Notes under the pieces: generated by a model
Told to the model about the DNA's origin: nothing
Databases searched by the model: none
Seen by the model: the letters and a program-made list of their open reading frames with translations, nothing else
Assembly (NCBI GenBank): GCA_016710325.1
Contig: JADJXK010000002.1
Location: forward strand, 1,798,001-1,862,000
Length of the DNA: 64,000 bases
Origin: Candidatus Leptofilum proximum
Lineage (GTDB): Bacteria; Chloroflexota; Anaerolineae; Promineifilales; Promineifilaceae
Direction of reading: 5' to 3'
Part shown: positions 16,061-24,907 of the stretch, piece after piece
Position numbering within the stretch: the first letter of the stretch is position 1
How the letters are laid out: every line of letters begins with the position of its first letter
Position numbers and translations under genes: made by a program

Positions 16061-17116
16061 CTAGTTGGCCGGAGCCAGATACGGGAAGCTGGTCAAAAAA
16101 GGTACGTCGTTTGAGTCAACGCAGTCGCTGGTGAGCACGGGGGAGCCATTGGCGCCCAGGCCGCCGGTGACCACAAACAGCTCAAAGTCGATGACGTCTT
16201 CCGCCAGCTGACGACCGTTCAGCGGACCCGTGGTGAAGCCAGCAGTGGAGGTTGTGTCCAGCGTCAGCACGTCGGGCAGCAGCAGGCTGGTGACAAATGC
16301 CGCTTCGTCGGCAGTGTAGCCAGAGCCGTCCAGGCCGCTCAGCGCCAGCAGATTGGCTTGAAACTCATCGGACCATTCGGCCACGTCGTGGGCTGGGGTG
16401 GTGGCGTTGTAGGCATCTTTGCTGCCGGAGGGGATGAGCACGGTGTTGAGCGCCGGTTTGCCCATGCGGTCAATCATGCCCGTGCGGTCGGCCGTGCGGG
16501 CCCAGATGTTGACGGTGGCGGAATCATCGGTGATGCGATCGCTGGGCAGTTCCAGCACGATGGCCGTGACGTTGGCCCCAGCAAAGAAGTCATTTTGGTT
16601 GCCGTCGCAGAAGGTGCGGCTGCCGCCAGCGCCCAGCACCTGGTCCTGGAAAGCCACCAGGTCAAAGAAGAACGGATCGTCACGCACACCGACATACAGG
16701 GAACCGCCGCCGCGGACCGGGATGTTGGCTTCATTGGTTCCGCGAGCGAGACGCCGCTTACCGCCTACTTCGAACAGCTGGATCGGCTGCTGGCCGCGGC
16801 GGTTGGTCTGCCCTGCCCGCACGACGTAAACGAGGTCTTCATGGTAATCGCCGTTGTTGTCGATAACAAATTCATACTGGGCATGCGGCCGTAACGCCGT
16901 ACCACTCAACACACCGGCCAGGGGGTTGACGGTCATCACCATGACGGTGTTCTCACCGTTGGTAAAGGCATAGACGTCGTTGATGTCGGTACGGCCGTCT
17001 TGCTGCACCAGCGGCGCATCCAGGTGGTCGGCCGCGCCAATGGCGGAGGCCGAAACTCCCAGCACCATGGCAGCCGCCATCAGCAGCAATAGGGCAATAT
17101 TGCGAATCTTTTTCAT
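16061..17116 (-). CDS. DUF4331 secreted protein
   Basis: A 351-residue protein with a signal peptide (residues 1-28, ending ASAIGA) followed at once by ADHLDAPLVQQDGRTDINDVYAF, the diagnostic DUF4331 opening (SDHLDAP...D..D.YVF). Other family segments are YEFVIDNNGDYHEDLVY, DDPFFFDLVAFQ and LPDVLTLD. The family is predicted to be extracellular and beta-rich. Its function is unknown, but it is often encoded near ECF sigma factors. GGAG precedes the ATG. It is separated from the anti-sigma gene by a strong terminator, so it must have its own promoter, plausibly read by the adjacent sigma factor. Confidence 0.85.
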   Translation of the reverse strand: MKKIRNIALLLLMAAAMVLGVSASAIGAADHLDAPLVQQDGRTDINDVYAFTNGENTVMVMTVNPLAGVLSGTALRPHAQYEFVIDNNGDYHEDLVYVVRAGQTNRRGQQPIQLFEVGGKRRLARGTNEANIPVRGGGSLYVGVRDDPFFFDLVAFQDQVLGAGGSRTFCDGNQNDFFAGANVTAIVLELPSDRITDDSATVNIWARTADRTGMIDRMGKPALNTVLIPSGSKDAYNATTPAHDVAEWSDEFQANLLALSGLDGSGYTADEAAFVTSLLLPDVLTLDTTSTAGFTTGPLNGRQLAEDVIDFELFVVTGGLGANGSPVLTSDCVDSNDVPFLTSFPYLAPAN

Positions 17117-17367
17117 TTCGATTTACTCCTTTACGATTTGTTTTGGTCGGGAAATTTGGTGTTTACTTCAAGGACAGGCTGGGTAGATCTATCGCATGCA
17201 TAACCTCCTTAATCTAATTTTGTGCGTGACACATTGCCGATTACGCACCAGCCGCTTTTTTGCATTCATGCCAGAAATGATGGCTGGCGGTTCGTGGGAG
17301 ATTACGCAGCGCGGTTAGCTTTGCATTCATTTTGCCAAAATTCGGCGTTTGACCAGAGGTGCGGCAG
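17117..17367. other. Leader and promoter region of the DUF4331 gene
   Basis: About 250 bp without a gene. On the minus strand it contains a perfect AAGGAGG (17204-17210) followed within 2-6 bases by ATGs that open only tiny frames (12 codons, or 2 codons). Two GCATTCAT words occur (17261-17269 and 17322-17330 regions). It should hold the promoter of the DUF4331 gene. Confidence 0.4.
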
Positions 17368-17393
17368 CAAAAAAGGCCCCTCGCATGAGGGGC
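17368..17393 (-). terminator. Intrinsic terminator after the anti-sigma gene
   Basis: Read on the minus strand: GCCCCTC-ATGC-GAGGGGC, a perfect 7-bp GC-rich stem with a 4-base loop, then CTTTTTTG. It lies about 30 bases after the anti-sigma stop. Confidence 0.85.
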
Positions 17394-17423
17394 ATGCTGA
17401 GTTGAAAAGTGGCTGAGGGAAGA

Positions 17424-18326
17424 TCAGGAAGAAGCAGCTCCCAGCAGGATGATCTGATCCGGCGTGGGCGTTTCGCTGCCGCCCGCTGGCTCGATGGAAA
17501 CCCCTACGGCATCGTAGGAAGACGCCAGGGTGGCATCGACGGGCAAGGTGACACGGCCGTTTTCATCCACGCTAAAAACTCCCGCACTCAACGGCTGGTC
17601 GCCGCGAATGATCCACAGCTGGTACGCCTGGTCGGCGCTGAGCTGCGGCAGGTTGCGGGCTACAAAGGTGGCGCTGGCGGCCTCGGGCGCAACCGTCAGG
17701 GTGGCCGCGGCGGCCGGATTTTCCCCGGTGATGTCGCCCAGGGCCAGGGTGGTGGCGCCGGGTGCCTGGTACGACGCCAAAACATCTTCCTGCGCTTCCA
17801 ACTGCTGCTGTAACGATTCGTTGCGCACACGCAGCTGTTCGTTATCGGCCCGCAGCGCGGCCAACTCTTCCACCAACCCGTTGGTATCGCTGGTGAGGTC
17901 GGCCACCTGGGCTTGCAGCTGGTTCACCTGCTGGCTGAGCGCAATGGCCCACACAAACAGGACAATGGCGGCGAGTGCGGCCGTTCCGGCCAGCACCGGC
18001 ATCGCTACACTTTGGCGCAGGCGTTCCCACCAGGAAAGTTGGGGAGGAGACGGCCGTTCCCCTCCCCGTTTTTGTGGCGCAGACTGGGCAACACGCGCCC
18101 GGGCATCGGCCTGGACGCGCGCCATGAGGTTTGCCTTAACACTGGGGGAAGGCGGTATGGGATCAATGGCGAGAGGCAGTTGTTCGGCCGCTTCTTGAAA
18201 GGCCACCAGGCGCGCTTTGGCTGCCGGGTCACCGGCCACGTAGGCCTCCACCTCCGCCTTTTCTTCCGCAGTCAGGGCATCGAGGGCATAAAATGGAAAT
18301 AGTTCCTCTTCAATCCGTTTGTTCAT
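17424..18326 (-). CDS. RskA-like anti-sigma factor
   Basis: A 300-residue single-pass membrane protein. The cytoplasmic N-terminus (about 1-105) has the helical anti-sigma fold (ELFPFYALDALTAEEKAEVEAY) without the HxxxCxxC zinc motif, typical of RskA. A membrane helix lies at about 118-138, then a coiled coil (QVNQLQAQVADLTSDTNGLV...) and the extracellular RskA domain with AYQLWIIRGDQPLSAGVF. It should hold its cognate ECF factor inactive until released by proteolysis. ATG overlaps the sigma gene stop by 4 bp. Confidence 0.85.
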   Translation of the reverse strand: MNKRIEEELFPFYALDALTAEEKAEVEAYVAGDPAAKARLVAFQEAAEQLPLAIDPIPPSPSVKANLMARVQADARARVAQSAPQKRGGERPSPPQLSWWERLRQSVAMPVLAGTAALAAIVLFVWAIALSQQVNQLQAQVADLTSDTNGLVEELAALRADNEQLRVRNESLQQQLEAQEDVLASYQAPGATTLALGDITGENPAAAATLTVAPEAASATFVARNLPQLSADQAYQLWIIRGDQPLSAGVFSVDENGRVTLPVDATLASSYDAVGVSIEPAGGSETPTPDQIILLGAASS

Positions 18327-18889
18327 AGTTCAATTCCTGCGGATTCCAGCGCCGAGCGCAGCTTCTGCAAGCCAAGCCGGGCGCGGGTGTGGATGGTGCC
18401 TAACGGCGTGTCGGTAGCCTGGGCTATCTCCTGGCGGGTTAACCCCTGAAAATAGGCCAGCTCAATCACCTCGTACTGCTCTGGCGACAGCACCGTTAAG
18501 ACGGACCGTATCCGCTCCTGTGCAATGTGTAAATCGGCCGTTTCGGCCACACTGCCGCCATCCGGCTGCCGCAGCATGCGTTCCTCTTCCGCTTTGCTGC
18601 GTGCGGCTTGCGGCCGTATCTTTTGCCGACGCGTCATGTCAATGGCCAGCCGCCGCCCGATGCTAAACATCCAGGTGCTGAACTTTCCCTGCGCCGGATC
18701 GAACGTCTGGGCCTTGTCCCAAACCCGCCAAAAAGTTTCCTGCACAATCTCTTCGGCAATGGATCGATCCTGCACCACCCGCAGCACAACGCCCATCAGC
18801 GTGGCGGCATAGCGATCATAGAGTGTTTCCAGGGCAGCGCTGTCACCAGCGGCTACCCTGGCCATCAGATGTTCGTCTGCAGCACTCAT
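18323..18889 (-). CDS. ECF-family RNA polymerase sigma factor (SigK-like)
   Basis: This 188-residue protein has region 2 (LYDRYAATLMGVVLRVV, then SIAEEIVQETFWRVW and FSTWMFSIGRRLAIDMTRR) and region 4 (VLSPEQYEVIELAYFQGLTRQEIAQ, then PLGTIHTRARLGLQKLR). It directs polymerase to a regulon probably including its own operon and the DUF4331-TPR-NicO genes downstream. A GTG 18 bases upstream (18907) is an alternative start. It is translationally coupled to its anti-sigma partner through an ATGA overlap. Confidence 0.85.
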   Translation of the reverse strand: MSAADEHLMARVAAGDSAALETLYDRYAATLMGVVLRVVQDRSIAEEIVQETFWRVWDKAQTFDPAQGKFSTWMFSIGRRLAIDMTRRQKIRPQAARSKAEEERMLRQPDGGSVAETADLHIAQERIRSVLTVLSPEQYEVIELAYFQGLTRQEIAQATDTPLGTIHTRARLGLQKLRSALESAGIEL

Positions 18890-19061
18890 CTGCTGCTTCG
18901 ACTCCACCGGCGGCTTTTGACACTACTTTTCATGAATCAAATGTCCTTTGCTTTTGTATACGCAGGGTGAGGGGATTTGAATTTCTGAATGGGCGAGATG
19001 AATGTAAAACGGCCGTTCCTGCGTAATCTCCTGTGTCAACCGATAAAAAAGGAGTGTTCCT

Positions 19062-19640
19062 ATGGTACTCAACTTATCCCAAAGCCACAAAAATGGGACC
19101 GAATCTGCAGAACCGGACTTATCTGCCCCAATGCCCGCCGGACCAATTGTTTACCGGGAAGACGGCCGCATTGATTGGGGCAGAATGTGGGATTCGTTCT
19201 GCGTGCTGGCCCTGGACGGCGGCCCACCGCACCGGGGCGACCTGCTGCCAGCGCCCACCAACCCAGACATCCACAGCCCCAACTACCACTTTGCCGTGGC
19301 CGAGATCAGCCGGGGAATTTTTGAGGTGTCGGGGTTAACGGCCGTACCCGCCAAACCGGGCTGGCTGCAAATGCAGTGCCGCTCAGCTGGGCAGGCCCGC
19401 TGGCTGGCCGAAGCCATCGTCCAGGAAAATGTGCAGGCGCGGCGTGAAGGCAACTGGCTGCTGGTGCCGGTGGGGGACGAGTTCCGGCTGAAGCACGAGA
19501 TCAAAAATGTGATTACGGCCGTAGCGAAAACCACCCACTACTGGCAGGAGCATCTCGCCGTTGAGGTAAAACAAACCCTGGCCTTGCAGGATAAAATTGC
19601 CGCCGTCTGGCACAAAATTCGGAGCTGGTTTTCTATTTGA
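19062..19640 (+). CDS. Conserved-looking protein of unknown function
   Basis: This is a 192-residue soluble protein with no signal peptide. It has the segments WDSFCVLALDGGPPHRGDLL and FEVSGL, plus PGWLQMQCRSAGQARWLAEAI and a C-terminal amphipathic region. I do not recognise the family. It has a good Shine-Dalgarno (AAAAGGAG) 8 bases before the ATG and lies divergently from the sigma operon, upstream of a lipoprotein gene on the same strand. Confidence 0.55.
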   Translation: MVLNLSQSHKNGTESAEPDLSAPMPAGPIVYREDGRIDWGRMWDSFCVLALDGGPPHRGDLLPAPTNPDIHSPNYHFAVAEISRGIFEVSGLTAVPAKPGWLQMQCRSAGQARWLAEAIVQENVQARREGNWLLVPVGDEFRLKHEIKNVITAVAKTTHYWQEHLAVEVKQTLALQDKIAAVWHKIRSWFSI

Positions 19641-19714
19641 TTGACAAATTTTCCAGAAAAAGGTAAACCGCTGTGTAACACCAAACAACAACGGTCACCA
19701 TCGAGGAAAATGTC

Positions 19715-21835
19715 ATGAAAAACCATCCAGCGCGTTTGCTCTTTTTGCTGATTGCCCTGCTGGCGGCCTGCACACCAGACGCCGTACCCACACCGCCGCC
19801 CACAAACGACACCACCAACGAAGCCCAGCCCGAAACGGCCGCTGCGGCCGTTCCCCCACCCACAACAACGCCAGAAGCCGCGCCAATCGCCACCGCCACG
19901 GCCGTGCCTGAAGCAGCAGAAGCGCTGCCTGCCGCACCCGGCAGCCCGCTGATGTTGGTAGACCAGGTGGGCGGGGCCGCCATGACAGTGGCGGTTTCCG
20001 GTGAAATGGCTTTTGTGGGGGAAGGAGTGCGGGTAACGGCCGTTTCCCTCACTGACCCTGCCCATCCGCAGGTGGTGGGGCGCTCGGCGCCGCTGGGCGG
20101 TGTGGTGCGCCTGCTGGAGCTGTACCGGGATGCCGCCTACGTGGTCGCAGAAACGGGCTGGATCGATGTGCTGGACGTGAGCAATCCGGCCGACATGCAG
20201 CCCAGCGCCCGGCTGGCGCTGGTTGGCGTGGCGCAAAGCATGGCCATCGCCGACAATTTTCTGTATGTTACGGCCGTTACCGGCCGCGATGAAACTACCT
20301 TGAGCACGTGGGACATTGGCGAGATGGCGACGGCCGTTACTTCGACTTCGCTCAGTACAAGCCCCGCCGCCAGCCTCACCCTGCCCACCGACGCGCAAAC
20401 CCGGCTGACCAGCACGGGCCAACTGCTGTTCGTCAGCCAATCCGGACGCATCGATTTGTTCGACATCACCCAGCCGGGACAGCCCCAGGCGGTTGGCGCG
20501 CTGGAGGATTTTGAAGGTTTTGCCGTGCAGCCAGCGCTGCCCCTGGCCGACGGCCGTCTACTGTACGCCAACGAGTTTTTCCACATGTTCACCATTGAAA
20601 ACCCGGCTGCGGCCGGGCGGATGGGTTATGCCGACTATAGCAACTTTCAGGTGACCGACAGCACCGCACGCCAGGGTGGCTTTATGACGATGCGGGCGGA
20701 AACAGCCGTCCTCATCGACACCGGCACCATCGCTGCCCCAGCCGGACCATCCTTCATCTGGACCATTGATACCACTCCCATCGGTAAATTTCCGGAGAGA
20801 GTCGCCGAACTGCCCTTTACCGCCAACGATGTGGCGTTCATTGATGCGCTGGCAGTAGCAGCGCACGAGCGTGGCCTCAGCCTGATCGATTTGACAGATA
20901 CGGCCGCACCGGTTTTGCTGGGTGAACTGGCGTGGGGAACGGCCGTTTCGCCGAGCGAGCCACTAGCCGGGTTCACCACCGGCAGCGCCGTGCCCAGCGA
21001 AGTTTTTACCTTCGATTTGAGTGATCCGTTGGCCCGTGAGCTGTTTTTGTCGCTGCAAAGGTACAACATCGGCAGCGCGGTTCTGGGCGATGTCCAGGTG
21101 GTGGCCGACCCGGCAGCGGGTTATCCTGGCGCAGGCCTGGTGCAGCTTGACGTGACAAATCCGACGGCGCCGGTGGAGACGGCCGTTATCGATCCCAAAA
21201 TCAACACCTTGTGGCAAAACGGGGAATGGCTGTTTGGCACCGGCAGCGGGCTGCACACCTTTGCCCTCAATACGGCTGGCGTGTTGGAATCCGTAGCGGT
21301 GTGCGAGGATTGTTACGACGGTGGCATCAGCGCCATCCTGGGGGTGGCACCAGGTGTGCTGCATCTCCTGGGGCAAAATGGCGTTTACATCGTAACCGCC
21401 GCCGACCCCACCAGCCTGGCTCCGGCCAACTTTATCCCCGCCGACTTTTGGATCACCGATGGGACCGTGCTGCCCGGCCACAACACAGCTTACTACCTGG
21501 GCACCCCATGCAGTGCCGGGGCGTTGACCTGCGCTGGCAGCACGCTGTGGACCCTGGCGACAGACAATGCACTGGCGCCAGAAATTGTGAATGAGCAGGC
21601 AGTTTCTGGCGATGCGCGCCAGCTCCTTTTGTTTGGCGACATGCTGTGGGTTGTGACGACGGACGGCCGTTTACACCCCTACGACCTGACCAACCCATTG
21701 GCTCCACAGCCGTTGGACCAGGCCATGCCGCTGCCCCTGGCGATGTCGGTGGTGCAGACGGCCGTTAGCGCTGACACACTCTACATTTTTCATCCAGAAA
21801 TGGGCCTCCTGGCGTATCAATTGGCCAGGAGATAG
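19715..21835 (+). CDS. Lipoprotein with LVIVD-like beta-propeller repeats
   Basis: A 706-residue protein. The lipobox LLAAC at residues 17-21 predicts lipidation and surface location. A Thr/Pro/Ala-rich linker runs to about residue 75. The remainder repeats a pattern of the LVIVD type: AAYVVAETGWIDVLDVSNPAD, GQLLFVSQSGRIDLFDITQPG, AVAAHERGLSLIDLTDTAAP and LWVVTTDGRLHPYDLTNP, predicting a beta-propeller. No enzymatic motif. A role in binding or scaffolding outside the cell is likely. Confidence 0.7.
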   Translation: MKNHPARLLFLLIALLAACTPDAVPTPPPTNDTTNEAQPETAAAAVPPPTTTPEAAPIATATAVPEAAEALPAAPGSPLMLVDQVGGAAMTVAVSGEMAFVGEGVRVTAVSLTDPAHPQVVGRSAPLGGVVRLLELYRDAAYVVAETGWIDVLDVSNPADMQPSARLALVGVAQSMAIADNFLYVTAVTGRDETTLSTWDIGEMATAVTSTSLSTSPAASLTLPTDAQTRLTSTGQLLFVSQSGRIDLFDITQPGQPQAVGALEDFEGFAVQPALPLADGRLLYANEFFHMFTIENPAAAGRMGYADYSNFQVTDSTARQGGFMTMRAETAVLIDTGTIAAPAGPSFIWTIDTTPIGKFPERVAELPFTANDVAFIDALAVAAHERGLSLIDLTDTAAPVLLGELAWGTAVSPSEPLAGFTTGSAVPSEVFTFDLSDPLARELFLSLQRYNIGSAVLGDVQVVADPAAGYPGAGLVQLDVTNPTAPVETAVIDPKINTLWQNGEWLFGTGSGLHTFALNTAGVLESVAVCEDCYDGGISAILGVAPGVLHLLGQNGVYIVTAADPTSLAPANFIPADFWITDGTVLPGHNTAYYLGTPCSAGALTCAGSTLWTLATDNALAPEIVNEQAVSGDARQLLLFGDMLWVVTTDGRLHPYDLTNPLAPQPLDQAMPLPLAMSVVQTAVSADTLYIFHPEMGLLAYQLARR

Positions 21836-21838
21836 AAC

Positions 21839-21897
21839 GAGGTAATTGGGAAATTGGGTAATTGCAATACGCCAAAATTACCCAATTACCCAATATC
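21839..21897. repeat. AT-rich hairpin of GGTAATTGGG / CCCAATTACC words
   Basis: GGTAATTGGGAAATTGGGTA on the left pairs with TTACCCAATTACCCAAT on the right around a GCAATACGCC loop. It separates the convergent lipoprotein and aspS genes and could terminate both. The same word is used at 10533-10605. Confidence 0.7.
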
Positions 21898-21903
21898 AGC
21901 TAT

Positions 21904-23691
21904 CTACGCTTTTTTCTCTTTCTCTCTAATCGCCAGGGCGATGTGCAGTTCGTCGAGCTGGCGCTGCACCACGGGGGACGGGGCGCTGGCCATCAGGTCA
22001 GTGGCCTGGGCCGTCTTGGGGAAGGCCATCACCTCGCGGATGTTGGGCTCACCGGCCATCAGCGCCACCAGCCGATCGATGCCGGGGGCAATGCCGCCGT
22101 GCGGCGGGGCGCCGTACTCAAACGCCTCCAGCATGTGGCCAAACTGATCCTCAGCCTCTTCCCAGGAGAAGCCGATCAGCTCCATGATCTTGCGTTGTAA
22201 CGGCCGTTCGTGAATACGAATACTGCCGCCTGCCACCTCAAAACCGTTGCACACCAGGTCGTACTGCTCGCTCAGCACCTGGCCCGGATCGCTGTCTAGC
22301 AGCGGAATATGGGCCCGCTTCGGCGCCGTAAACATGTGGTGGCTGGGCGCGTAATGGCCGTCTTCCATGCCCTCTTCAAACAAGGGGAAGTCCACCACCC
22401 AGGCAAACGCCAGCGTGTTGGTATTGGTCAACCCCAGGCGGTTGCCCATTTCGGTGCGCAGCGTGTGCAGCACTTCATGCACAATCACCTTCGTGTCGCT
22501 GGAAATCAAAATCAAATCGCCGGGGCCAGCTTCCAATCGTTCTGTGATGGCGATGAGCTGCTCCACAGTGAAGAATTTGGCAATGGGGCCGCGCACTTCT
22601 TCCGTCTCCGGGTGGATGGCCAGCCAGGCCAACCCTTTGGCGCCTGCTTCCCTGGCCAGGTCTTCCAGCTCGGTCAGCTGCTTACGGCTGTAGTCGCCGC
22701 AGCCCGGCACGCAAATGGCTTTCACCGGGTTGCCCGCGGCCACGTTCTCCGCAAACACGCGGAAGGCGCTGTCTGCCACGATGTCGCCAATGCTCACCAG
22801 CTCCAGCCCGTAGCGCAAATCGGGGCGATCGGTGCCATAGCGGTCCACCACGTCGCCATAGCTCAGGCGCGGGAATTTTTCGTAGGCCAGGGGCACCAGG
22901 CTGGCGTGTTTCACCATGCCCACCATCAGCTCCTCAACCAGGTTGAGGATATCATCGCGCTCGACAAAGCTCATTTCCATGTCCAGCTGGGTAAATTCCG
23001 GCTGGCGGTCGGCGCGCAAATCTTCATCGCGGAAGCAGCGGGCAATCTGGAAGTAGCGTTCGTAACCCGCCACCATCAGCAGCTGTTTGAGCTGCTGCGG
23101 GCTTTGCGGCAGGGCGTAAAACTGGCCAGGATGCACGCGGCTGGGCACCAGGTAGTCGCGGGCGCCTTCGGGCGTGCTTTTGAACAGGATGGGGGTTTCC
23201 ACTTCCAAAAAGCCGCGTTTGTCTAGAAAATCGCGAATGAACTTGATGGCCTTGTGGCGAATAGTGAGGTTGCGCTGGAGACGTTCGCGGCGCAGGTCCA
23301 GGTAGCGAAACTTGAGCCGCAGGCTCTCGTCCACCGGCTCGTCTCGATCGATGAGGAATGGCGGTGTTTTGGCCGGATTCAGCACCACCACTTCACGGGC
23401 AATCACCTCGATGGCCCCGGTGGCAAGATTTTCATTTTCCTGGCCAGACGGCCGTTGCGACACCACACCGGTTACCTGGATCACATACTCGCTGCGAATC
23501 TGCTCAGCCGCGGCAAAACCCTCTTGAGTCTCGCTGGCATTCACCACCACCTGTGTCTTGCCATCCCGGTCGCGCAAATCGATAAAAATGACCCCGCCCA
23601 TGTCGCGGCGGCGATTGACCCAGCCTGCCAGCGTTACTGTTTCTCCTACGTTTTCAAGCCGCAGTTCCCCGCAGCTGTGTGTTTTTAGCAT
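21904..23691 (-). CDS. aspS: Aspartyl-tRNA synthetase
   Basis: A 595-residue class II synthetase that charges tRNA-Asp. The N-terminal OB-fold anticodon-binding domain is residues 1-105. Motif 2 is seen in FRDEDLRADRQPEFTQLD and motif 3 in GIAPGIDRLVALMAG; the bacterial-type insertion domain lies between. At the OB-fold position that often separates Asp-only from Asp/Asn enzymes (WVNRRRDxGG) this protein has Met, rather than the usual Leu or His, so discrimination cannot be predicted. No T-box is visible upstream. Confidence 0.95.
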   Translation of the reverse strand: MLKTHSCGELRLENVGETVTLAGWVNRRRDMGGVIFIDLRDRDGKTQVVVNASETQEGFAAAEQIRSEYVIQVTGVVSQRPSGQENENLATGAIEVIAREVVVLNPAKTPPFLIDRDEPVDESLRLKFRYLDLRRERLQRNLTIRHKAIKFIRDFLDKRGFLEVETPILFKSTPEGARDYLVPSRVHPGQFYALPQSPQQLKQLLMVAGYERYFQIARCFRDEDLRADRQPEFTQLDMEMSFVERDDILNLVEELMVGMVKHASLVPLAYEKFPRLSYGDVVDRYGTDRPDLRYGLELVSIGDIVADSAFRVFAENVAAGNPVKAICVPGCGDYSRKQLTELEDLAREAGAKGLAWLAIHPETEEVRGPIAKFFTVEQLIAITERLEAGPGDLILISSDTKVIVHEVLHTLRTEMGNRLGLTNTNTLAFAWVVDFPLFEEGMEDGHYAPSHHMFTAPKRAHIPLLDSDPGQVLSEQYDLVCNGFEVAGGSIRIHERPLQRKIMELIGFSWEEAEDQFGHMLEAFEYGAPPHGGIAPGIDRLVALMAGEPNIREVMAFPKTAQATDLMASAPSPVVQRQLDELHIALAIREKEKKA

Positions 23692-23908
23692 GCTGATTTT
23701 CCTTCTAGTTCTAGAGCTTTTCCGAGAGCGAGTCCCGCTGAATCAAGCCAACCCTGTTCCCTTGAGATACGGCTCCTTGTGATTGTGAAAATTGTATCAT
23801 GCCCCCGAACTGGCGACAATTGAAGAACTTGGGCAGCACAGCAGCAAAATAGACAGGAAAATAGTAGAAAAGGACTGTTGATGATTGATAAGAAAAGGCC
23901 TGCACAAA

Positions 23909-23937
23909 TTGACACGAGTCCGTTTAATTGTTAGAAT
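23909..23937 (+). promoter_or_regulatory. Near-consensus sigma-70 promoter of the erpA-like gene
   Basis: TTGACA (23909-23914), a 17-bp spacer, then TAGAAT (23932-23937). The start codon at 23988 is about 45 bp downstream and has its own AAGGAAAGG Shine-Dalgarno. Confidence 0.75.
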
Positions 23938-23987
23938 CTGACTGCATTATGGAAGAAACTCAATTTAAGTAAACAAGGAAAGGAACC

Positions 23988-24389
23988 ATGGACCTTCTTG
24001 AGCAAACAAATGTAGAAACTATCAATCTGACCGATGCAGCGGTTAACACCGTTAAGAACCTATTGGTGCAAAAAGAAGTCCCCAATCATGGTTTGCGCGT
24101 TTTTGTCTCCGGCGGCGGCTGCTCCGGCTTGCAGTACGGCATGGCTTTGGAAGCCGAAGCCCGGCCTTATGACCACGTCATCGAAAAAGAGGGGGTAAAG
24201 GTCTTTGTGGACCCCACGAGCATGATGTATCTGAACAACGCAACCATCGATTACGAAGACAGCATCATGGGCGGTGGCTTTAAGATTGAAAATCCCAACG
24301 CGGTGTCCAGCTGTGGCTGCGGCACTTCCTTCAAAACAGCAGGCAGTACAGGCGCTTCCGAGGGTGGTGGCGGCTGCGGCTGTGGCTAA
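23988..24389 (+). CDS. erpA: A-type iron-sulfur cluster carrier protein
   Basis: This 133-residue protein is an IscA/ErpA-type carrier that passes Fe-S clusters to apo-enzymes. The three cluster cysteines are in GGGCSGLQYG and SSCGCGTSF. The protein continues about 20 residues past the normal end with a Gly-rich tail ending GGGGCGCG, which adds two more cysteines and so might bind an extra cluster or metal. It is flanked by a near-consensus promoter and a strong terminator, so it is a single-gene unit. Confidence 0.85.
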   Translation: MDLLEQTNVETINLTDAAVNTVKNLLVQKEVPNHGLRVFVSGGGCSGLQYGMALEAEARPYDHVIEKEGVKVFVDPTSMMYLNNATIDYEDSIMGGGFKIENPNAVSSCGCGTSFKTAGSTGASEGGGGCGCG

Positions 24390-24422
24390 ACCAGCCTTTT
24401 TTCTTCATTGTTAACTGAGCAG

Positions 24423-24449
24423 CGGGGCGTGAAAACGCCCCGTTTTTTT
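24423..24449 (+). terminator. Intrinsic terminator after the erpA-like gene
   Basis: CGGGGCGT-GAAA-ACGCCCCG, a perfect 8-bp stem with a GAAA tetraloop, followed by seven T residues. Confidence 0.9.
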
Positions 24450-24460
24450 ATTGAAATCTG

Positions 24461-24835
24461 ATGAAATACTTTACCGTTGAAGAAGCCAATGCCTTGCTGC
24501 CCACACTGGAACCGTTGATGAAAAAGCTGCTGGCGCGGCGCGCCCGTGCTTCGCGGCTGGCTCAACAAATGGGACATCTACTGGGGGATTATCGCAGCAA
24601 CGTGGGGGCAGCTGAGCTGTCTATACTCACGCAGGATTTTGTGGCCATCGAACGCATGTTGGCACGAATTCAGGCCTATGGGGTGGTCGTCAAGGACGTA
24701 AACGCCGGGCTGCTGGACTTTCTCTCGCAGCGCAACGGCCGTGACATCTACCTCTGCTGGCGTTATGGGGAAGAGCGGGTGGCTTACTACCACGAACTGC
24801 ACACCGGTTTTGCCGGGCGGCAGCAAATCGATTAG
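24461..24835 (+). CDS. DUF2203 family protein
   Basis: A 124-residue helical protein. It starts MKYFTVEEANALLPTLEPL, the diagnostic DUF2203 opening, and ends with RDIYLCWRYGEERVAYYHEL, the other conserved block (LCW..GE..I.YWH). No function is known for the family. It begins just 12 bases after the terminator of the preceding gene with no clear Shine-Dalgarno, so either terminator read-through or a promoter inside the hairpin region drives it. Confidence 0.85.
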   Translation: MKYFTVEEANALLPTLEPLMKKLLARRARASRLAQQMGHLLGDYRSNVGAAELSILTQDFVAIERMLARIQAYGVVVKDVNAGLLDFLSQRNGRDIYLCWRYGEERVAYYHELHTGFAGRQQID

Positions 24836-24837
24836 AC

Positions 24838-24876
24838 AAAAAAGACGGCCGTTGGTGGGCAACGGCCGTCTTCACT
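24838..24876. terminator. Bidirectional terminator made from two ACGGCCGT palindromes
   Basis: GACGGCCGTT (24844-24853), loop GGTGGGC, AACGGCCGTC (24861-24870). A-run on the left (24838-24843) and T-rich sequence on the right serve both strands. It lies between convergent DUF2203 and gltA genes. Confidence 0.8.
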
Positions 24877-24907
24877 TTTACTGATTACCGGTCACCGATT
24901 ACCGGCT

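Noticed and set aside
17199..17210. Leader peptide gene behind a perfect AAGGAGG
   Set aside because: The first ATG is only 2 bases from the Shine-Dalgarno and the second gives Met-Arg-stop. I cannot support translation, although the site is noted in the spacer entry.
22309..23226. 305-codon + strand frame
   Set aside because: It is the antisense of aspS, which is unambiguous; no start signals and no family features.
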